DNA of 64,000 nucleotides, taken from NCBI GenBank assembly GCA_036346395.1, contig CM070596.1, positions 4,752,170 through 4,816,169 on the forward strand, in the 5' to 3' direction. Of the stretch, positions 58,401 to 64,000 are shown one piece after another (the stretch's first letter is position 1; each line of letters opens with the position of its first letter). The DNA is from Hsuehochloa calcarea. Lineage: Eukaryota; Streptophyta; Magnoliopsida; Poales; Poaceae. The notes under the pieces are model-generated. The model was given only the letters and a program-made list of their open reading frames with translations, was not told the DNA's origin and searched no databases. A program made the position numbers and the translations under genes.

Positions 58401-59110
58401 TTACGGGTACTTTGTCAGGTCGTAAAGATAGCCTGTGCTCGATCACTTCCCCGGGGACTCCGGGCATGTCGGATGCTTGCCACGCGAAGACATCTACGTT
58501 TACTTGGAGGAAAGTGATGAGGGTGTCTTCCTATTTGGGGTCTGAAGTATCCCCGATGCGAATAGTCTTTGAGGGCTCCTCTGGATCCAGAGGAACCTCT
58601 TTGACCTGGTCATTCGGCTTCGGTGCGGCTTTCGACTTTGCATGGGCGAAGACTGCTCCTTGTTTTCTTCCGAGTTGGTATCTGGCCAACCATCTCGAGG
58701 GATCGACGGTCACACGTATGCGTCATCTTCTTATCACAGTGAATCGTGATTACTCCTTTGGGATGTGGCATCTTAAGACATTGATACCCATAATGAGTAG
58801 CCATTAAGAATTTTGCCAAAGTTGGTCATCCGAGTATGGCGTTATATGCCGTATCGAAATCGACGACATCAAAGGAGATCTTCTCTGTCCTGAAATTACT
58901 TGGTGAACCAAATGTTAAAGGAAGATAAACTTGGCCAATAGGTTTGGCCGAAGACCCCGCTACAATACCATAAAAAGAGTATCATACCAGTCTTACCTTG
59001 GTCCTGGGTATTTGAATCTTGTCCAAGGTACTCGTAAACAAGATGTTTAACGTGCTTTCACCATCAACTAACACTCGATTTACTCAACAGTTGTTGATAG
59101 TGGGCTCGAC
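58401..59110 (-). pseudogene. Aspartic protease region of the Tat element
   Basis: The frame at 59095-59000 reads VNRVLVDGESTLNILF and then TLDKIQIPRTKVRL. The retropepsin-like loop is normally (V/I)DGGSxLNILF, so the Gly after DG is Glu. GQVYLPLTFGSP, ISFDVVDFDTAYNAILG and TLAKFLMATHYGYQCLKMP follow, the second half of the protease fold. Stops interrupt it. The PR-RT linker runs to 58400. Confidence 0.75.
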
Positions 59111-59815
59111 CACGATCGAAAAATGACCTGGTCGAGTGGAAGGGATCGGGCAGACACTCTTCTCGAATGAGATGGTGACTTCCAACCACTTCGGTAATTT
59201 ATTGACAAGAGGAGGGTCAATGGAGTTTACCTCGCGTTTCACAGCCTTAAGCTATCGTTTTGACTCGTATGCCGATGACCCCCCATTGATATGCTCGATG
59301 GTATGCTTAGGATCTTGCAATGGCATCTCCTTGTTGTCGTCCGACTGCGTACGACCACTCGCTTGCCCTACCTCTTCGAGGGTAGGAAATGGTCCTTTGC
59401 CGTTGTAGTAGTCTTCAAGTTTTCGTTGGAAAATTCGGCAGTTGTGAAGGTCATGTTCTTCCTTTTTATGGAAAGGGCACCACCTAGGCTTGTCGTTCTT
59501 TTGCTCGGGGCGCTTACCTTTGCCTCAATCAGGATATTGCTAGGAACTTCGTGGTTCCTTGTCGCTTACGGCCAAAACCTTAGAATTGTTGGCTTGAGGT
59601 TTTTGGCCCTTCACCTTATACTTGGATTTCTTGGCCTTTTTCCTTCTTGCTACCTCTGCCTACATCTTCAGGATTATGGTCGTCTCGATCGATGGTTTTG
59701 TTCACTCGACTGCTTCTGCAGCAGTCACATATCAATCGGCCATCTCGAAGAGTTCAACGACGGTAGACTGAGGATTTAAAGCGATGTCCTCTGTAATTCT
59801 TCTGTTGCGGACTCC
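59111..59815 (-). pseudogene. C-terminal gag region of the Tat element
   Basis: On the minus strand, ALNPQSTVVELFEMADRYV is followed by a basic, frameshifted linker and VNSIDPPLVNKLPKWLEVTI before the protease. It resumes the gag broken by the solo LTR at 59816-62364. The ACTCC pentamer at its edge is the target duplication. Confidence 0.7.
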
Positions 59816-62364
59816 TGAAGGATCTAGACCCGCCATTATGAGTTAATGAAATATTTTGGTGATTAATGACAAATCCAAATATAAGACTAACTCTCTTGTC
59901 TTGTATTATCATGTGTAGTCTCATTTGGATATAAAGGTGAAATTCAATGAGGTATGCAATCGACATCTTAATCTTATTTATTGTTGCATTCCTCGGATCC
60001 AAAATATAGGATGAACTCAACCATAAGTTTAACTTGAATATGTGCATATAATCTAATTACACATTTGTGTATGCACACATTTAGGGAGAGTTTATTCTAT
60101 ATTTTGTGGTTTCATTAGTATTGATCCATATTCCGTTTTCCACATATATTTGAGATCTTTACTTTGAAACATATCCATTTGAGTATATAGAACTTGTGTA
60201 GTTTTTGTATACTCATGTTTTGAGTATATAGAACTTGTGTAGTTCTTACATTCTCATGTCGTGAGTATATGTAACTTGTGTAGTTCATATATACTCACGT
60301 TGTGTTACATTTATCTACATTTAATTTATGTGTAATTGAAGTGGTTATCATTAATTACCAATAAGGGAAAGATTGAAGTATCTTATCCCACCATTATGTG
60401 ATAATGGTTTGTTGTGGTAACTAATGGTAATCACATTGTGGAACTAACATTTTCCATGAGTTGGATGAATAGGTTATGTTCTAGAGTGATGAAGACTTTG
60501 GATGTCATTGTGTGTCAATGACATTAAAGTCAAGAGCTTGGAGTAAAGGATGTATCATGAGTTGATGCTTATCAAGAAGAGGAGATAATCATGAGTTGAT
60601 CGTCAAGACAAAAGAAGACCCATCATGTGTTGATGGAGGTCAAGCAAAGGACCTTCATGTGTTGATGATTATCAAGTTAATGACCCGGACTTGAAGTGAT
60701 GGTGTGCGTCATCAATCTTCAAGAAGATGCAAGGCAAATGTATGACTAGCTAGGGCTAAGAATGTGTTCCTAGTCTTTTACCGGTCTTGGTGTTTGGTTG
60801 GAAGACCAGATCGCTAGTATAGGTTGCCGTACTATTAAGAGGGGTCTTAACTAGTAGTTTGAGTTAGTCATGTGTTGATAGCTCATTGTGGTTGCTCTAG
60901 CTCATCTAGGCATGATGCTATTATTTGCGAATGTATTTTGCAAATTTTTGTGGCTCATGTATAACCCTTGTAGCATGTGACTTAAGTTTACAAGTGTGTT
61001 TTGCAAATGGCGTAAGTCCATGTACCTTATTTCTTGTGATGAGTATTCTAAAGGTTGGCAAATGTGTTTTGTAACCTGTTGAGAATATCATCTTTAAAAC
61101 CTTGTTGGAATTGCACTCAGATGGGCGAATGTGTTTTGCCATTTGAGCGAAGTGAAAGTGGATTATACGAGTCGGTTGTCGACCGCGGTGGTCACGGTCG
61201 ACCCGGTGGTAAATCGGTCAGACTGCCATGTGTTGGGCGGTCCGATCGATTTCCCCTTGAATTGTTTTTGTGTGCGGAAGTACTGCCATTGATATACGGT
61301 ACTACAGTGGTGTGGAAGTACCAGAATTGTCGCGGTACTTTTATTCCAAAGAAGCACCATTTTTGGAGTGCGTCGATTTTGCTCGGGCGGTTGGACCGGC
61401 TAGCCTTGGGTCAGACCGGCTATTAGTTGGCGGTCCGACCGTCCGTAGGTCCAACGGCTAGTTTTATAGCCGTTGGCGCGTGGGCGGTCCGACCGGCCAT
61501 TAGTTGGCGGTCAGACCGGCCCTGTATTGATTCGAGGGAATCTTTCCTTCAACGGTTAGTTTTTGCGTGTGGGCTATAAATACCCACCTTGGATGGTTGG
61601 AGGAAGTTGTTGCTACCATTTCAAAGTGTTCTAGTGCTGTGAGATATTCTTTTGAGCTAAGAGCAAACCCTCTATTATCTTTTGTGTATGTGTTGCACTT
61701 AGTGAGATTTAAGAGCAAACCCTAAGTGCATGTATTGCCTTAGGTAGTGGATTGTGTATCCACTTGAGCGTTGACACTTGATTAGTTCAAGTGAGAGTTG
61801 ATATTTGTTTCTCTTGGTGTTTGCCGACACCTAGACGGCGTGGAGGCGTGGTGCCCGGTGATCTTCTCAAGAAGCTTGTGAGAAGGCCCGGCGTGTTGTG
61901 AGTGGTTTGGTGCTCGCCATCTCCGGAGTGGGGGAAGAGCAACCCTAGTGGAGCGAGGTGTTGGTTCGTGGTTGGAACCGGTCCAAGTGGTTGGACTTAC
62001 CTTAGAGGTGTTGGCTTAATTAGTGGTGCCGGTCCAACGTGGTTGGGATTACCTCAACGTGGATTAGGGGAGACCGGCAAGTCTCCGAACACCACGGTAA
62101 AACTTAATTGTGTCATCTTGATTTGTCTTGTGCTTTACTTTGAGCAATTTACATTACATACTTTAATTGCTTATATATCTTTGTATGATTGCTCTCATTG
62201 TATTGTATTCATATTGTTGGTGCACTTAGTCGAGCCTAGTTGATTTAGGTTTTAATTGTGCAAAACCAATTTGTTATTAGCTTCCGCATTATTAATTGGT
62301 TTTAGCCGAAAGAATTTTTAAAACCGCCTATTCACCCCCTCTAGTCGGCTACCTCGATCTTACA
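59816..62364 (+). mobile_element. Solo LTR, 2.5 kb, palindrome clade, inserted in gag
   Basis: Starts TGAAGGATCTAGACCCGCC and ends ACCTCGATCTTACA. Identical pentamers ACTCC at 59811-59815 and 62365-62369 are a perfect target duplication, and the gag frame continues on both sides. A TATA box in GGGCTATAAATACCCACC is at 61572-61589. 60165-60300 has a triplicated GAGTATATAGAACTTGTG block not present in the 22400 copy. The U3 palindromes are of the CGGTC/GACCG kind. Confidence 0.93.
61431..61518. repeat. CGGTC-x-GACCG palindrome cluster in U3
   Basis: CGGTCCGACCG at 61431-61441 and 61485-61495, CGGTCAGACCG at 61508-61518, with imperfect neighbours (CGGTTGGACCG at 61388, GGGTCAGACCGGC at 61409). 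They lie 55-145 bp before the TATA box, at the position where the sister LTR has CGGAA/TTCCG dyads. Confidence 0.9.
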
Positions 62365-64000
62365 ACTCCCTGCTTGAAGGCTCTGATAACAGATGAGTTA
62401 GAAACCTCAGGAATTGAATTTGAACCTGATTGAAGCGCTTGATTAATGGACATAAGGTCTTGTGATCATTCTTTCTTATCCTGTGGAGGTCGTCCTCCTT
62501 TCCAGGGCGATGGTAGGTACCCTGGAAGTTAGCCAGCAGAAGGTCATAAAGGTGTTGCCACGAGTAGATCGATTCGAGTGGTTGGTTTAACAACCACGAT
62601 TGAGCGGACCCCTCGAGCACAGTCGGAAGGTAATTCGACATGATGCGCTCTCCTCCTCCTGCTGCTCAGACAATGGTCATGTAAATTTGGAGGAACTCGA
62701 TGGGATTCTGAAACCCGTCGAATTTCTAGATTTTCACTGGTCAAAACCACGGTGGCCAGCGAACTGCTCGGAGATCAGACGAGAATACGCTACATCGGGT
62801 AATTACTTCGTAACACGATAATACCCAGCAGTGGGTGAACCTGACTTATGATAAGTCTTGATTCTACGAGATTAATACTCCTCGTATCTTGTCTGCCAGG
62901 GGCGGAGCTAGTTGGGGTGCCGGGTGTGCACCGGCACCCCCAAAATTTGCAAAATCTACTAGAGTGTAACTATTCTATTGGACTGAAATTGGAGAGAGTA
63001 AGTAAGGTCATCGGTTTTGCAGGCGCATATGGTGATGAGTTAGGGGAAGGAAACCTCACAAGTCACATTCATTCCTTTCTCCCTCTTTTCTATTGATTTA
63101 GGATTCAATAGTGAAATATAGTTGTAATACTAAATTAGTACACGGAGCATATTCCAGTTTTTTTTTCTCATATTCAGATATTGTGCAAGTTATTTTCCAA
63201 ATTGATTACTATAGTGATTACATATAAAAATTTGCTAGTAGACTACTATATATATTTCAGATGATGAATTTTGTGAAGAAAAGTATAGAAACAACTCGGT
63301 GATGCGTACTTTGAACTAATCGTGCCGGGAGTTACTTTGTGTGTGCACCCCCAGCGTTGAATTCCTAGCTCCACCATTGTTGTCTGCTGCTGCAGACCTC
63401 TTTGTCGAAGTGGTGAACGACCACCTCTCTTGAGAGCTTGTTTATCTTCAGTCATTCGACGAACCTTTCTTTGGTTAGGAGAACGACATATGTCGCGTCG
63501 ATCTTCCTTCGGTGAGTTATTCGAACGACTGGAAGCTAATGAAGTCGTACCACTACGACTTCCAGAATGATGACGGTGAGGGTGCTCGAGTCTGGTCATC
63601 ACGCTTCAAAGCCTTTTTGCGATCTCTTGCGCGAAGAGGCGGTCGGGCAAGCTCTAGAGTTGGGTTCTCGAGTAGATCGTTGGTATGTTGGAGTTCTTGA
63701 ACTTCCTCTGACTGACACTGAAAGCACTCAGATAGATTTCTCTGAGCTGTTATTCTTCTCTGTCGAGTTGTCTCAGGATCGTCCATGTCTGATCCTTGAG
63801 TTTGCCTCAATAAAGTGCGATTATCTTGAGGATTTCTCGCACGCTGATCAAAGTGTTGACCCTATTCATCATCGGAGGTGTCCTTACCATTGCCACGAGT
63901 TGTCGCAATGTGTGATCGTCGGGGAGTGTCCCCAGTCCTGTCTCTAGGAGAGTGATCATCACCTGAGGGAAGGACGAAGACCTCCCGTTGATGACCTCCA
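62365..64000 (-). pseudogene. N-terminal gag of the Tat element, runs off the window
   Basis: 62365-62641 encodes NYLPTVLEGSAQSWLLNQPL, SIYSWQHLYDLLLANFQGTY, HRPGKEDDLHRIRKNDHKTL, then RFNQVQ: the conserved capsid-like block of plant gypsy Gag (consensus LxGxAxxW ... F..F...Y). Upstream, beyond a hAT MITE (62897-63379), 63553-63810 gives an Arg/Glu-rich stretch (RRITAQRNLSECFQCQSEEV). Frame breaks are present. The start of gag and the 5' LTR are outside. Confidence 0.8.
62897..63379. mobile_element. hAT-type MITE, 483 bp
   Basis: Ends are CAGGGGCGGAGCTAG and, on the other strand, CAATGGTGGAGCTAG. An identical 8-bp target duplication TTGTCTGC is at 62889-62896 and 63380-63387. The interior is AT-rich without coding. 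This GGCGGAGCTAG-ended MITE type is common in grasses. It sits inside gag, so it is younger than the Tat element. Confidence 0.9.

Overview
The window looks like grass (Poaceae) nuclear chromosome, most likely rice or a close relative. The evidence is GC-rich genic 5' ends, GT-AG spliced genes with grass-type exon structure, and dense nested LTR retrotransposons of the Ty3/gypsy Tat and Tekay types. I cannot name the species from sequence alone. About three quarters of the window is transposon-derived.

Three genes look intact. (1) A four-exon MEI2-like RNA-binding protein at 13170-15055 (+), 353 aa by my splice model, with a TATA box. (2) An intronless class II ERF repressor with a C-terminal EAR motif at 18350-18931 (-). 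(3) A 14-exon gene for the eta subunit of the cytosolic chaperonin CCT/TRiC at 31614-36146 (+), 560 aa. Its promoter has two TGGGCT site II elements, a telo-box and a (CT)n tract, which is the usual housekeeping signature. Two gene relics sit among the repeats: a LysM receptor kinase (CERK1-like) at 530-1471 (+), reduced to a transmembrane/juxtamembrane exon plus kinase subdomains I-III, and an EHD-type (dynamin-like, endocytic) GTPase at 27714-28883 (-) with a 2-bp deletion, a lost splice acceptor and missing ends.

Layout. 1-12.5 kb: LTR end, LYK relic, CACTA terminus, 170-bp tandem duplication, 58-bp minisatellite, LTR and LINE debris, and a solo LTR nested in another LTR. 13-19 kb: MEI2-like and ERF genes. 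20-22.2 kb: a decayed PIF/Harbinger transposon with both of its genes. 22.4-25.2 kb: solo LTR. 25.2-26.6 kb: end of a Tat element. 27.7-28.9 kb: EHD relic. 30.8-31.4 kb: small hAT element, then CCT7. 37-40.4 kb: Tekay-like pol relic split by a solo LTR. 40.4-64 kb: one large minus-strand Tat element (3' LTR, plus-strand antisense gene, integrase, archaeal-type RNase H, RT, protease, gag), itself invaded by a long-LTR element (44.2-about 52.8 kb, itself carrying a solo LTR), a 2.5-kb solo LTR (59.8-62.4 kb) and a hAT MITE (62.9-63.4 kb). Several insertions carry readable target-site duplications.

Nothing suggests a new enzymatic system. The most unusual signal is in the LTR promoters. Members of one LTR clade carry clusters of an 11-bp palindrome CGG-NN-x-NN'-CCG upstream of the TATA box, but the inner dinucleotide differs between copies (AA/TT, TC/GA, TA/TA) and both arms change together. 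The Tat element carries a different but analogous array of GTCGTA/TACGAC hairpin units whose arms also covary.
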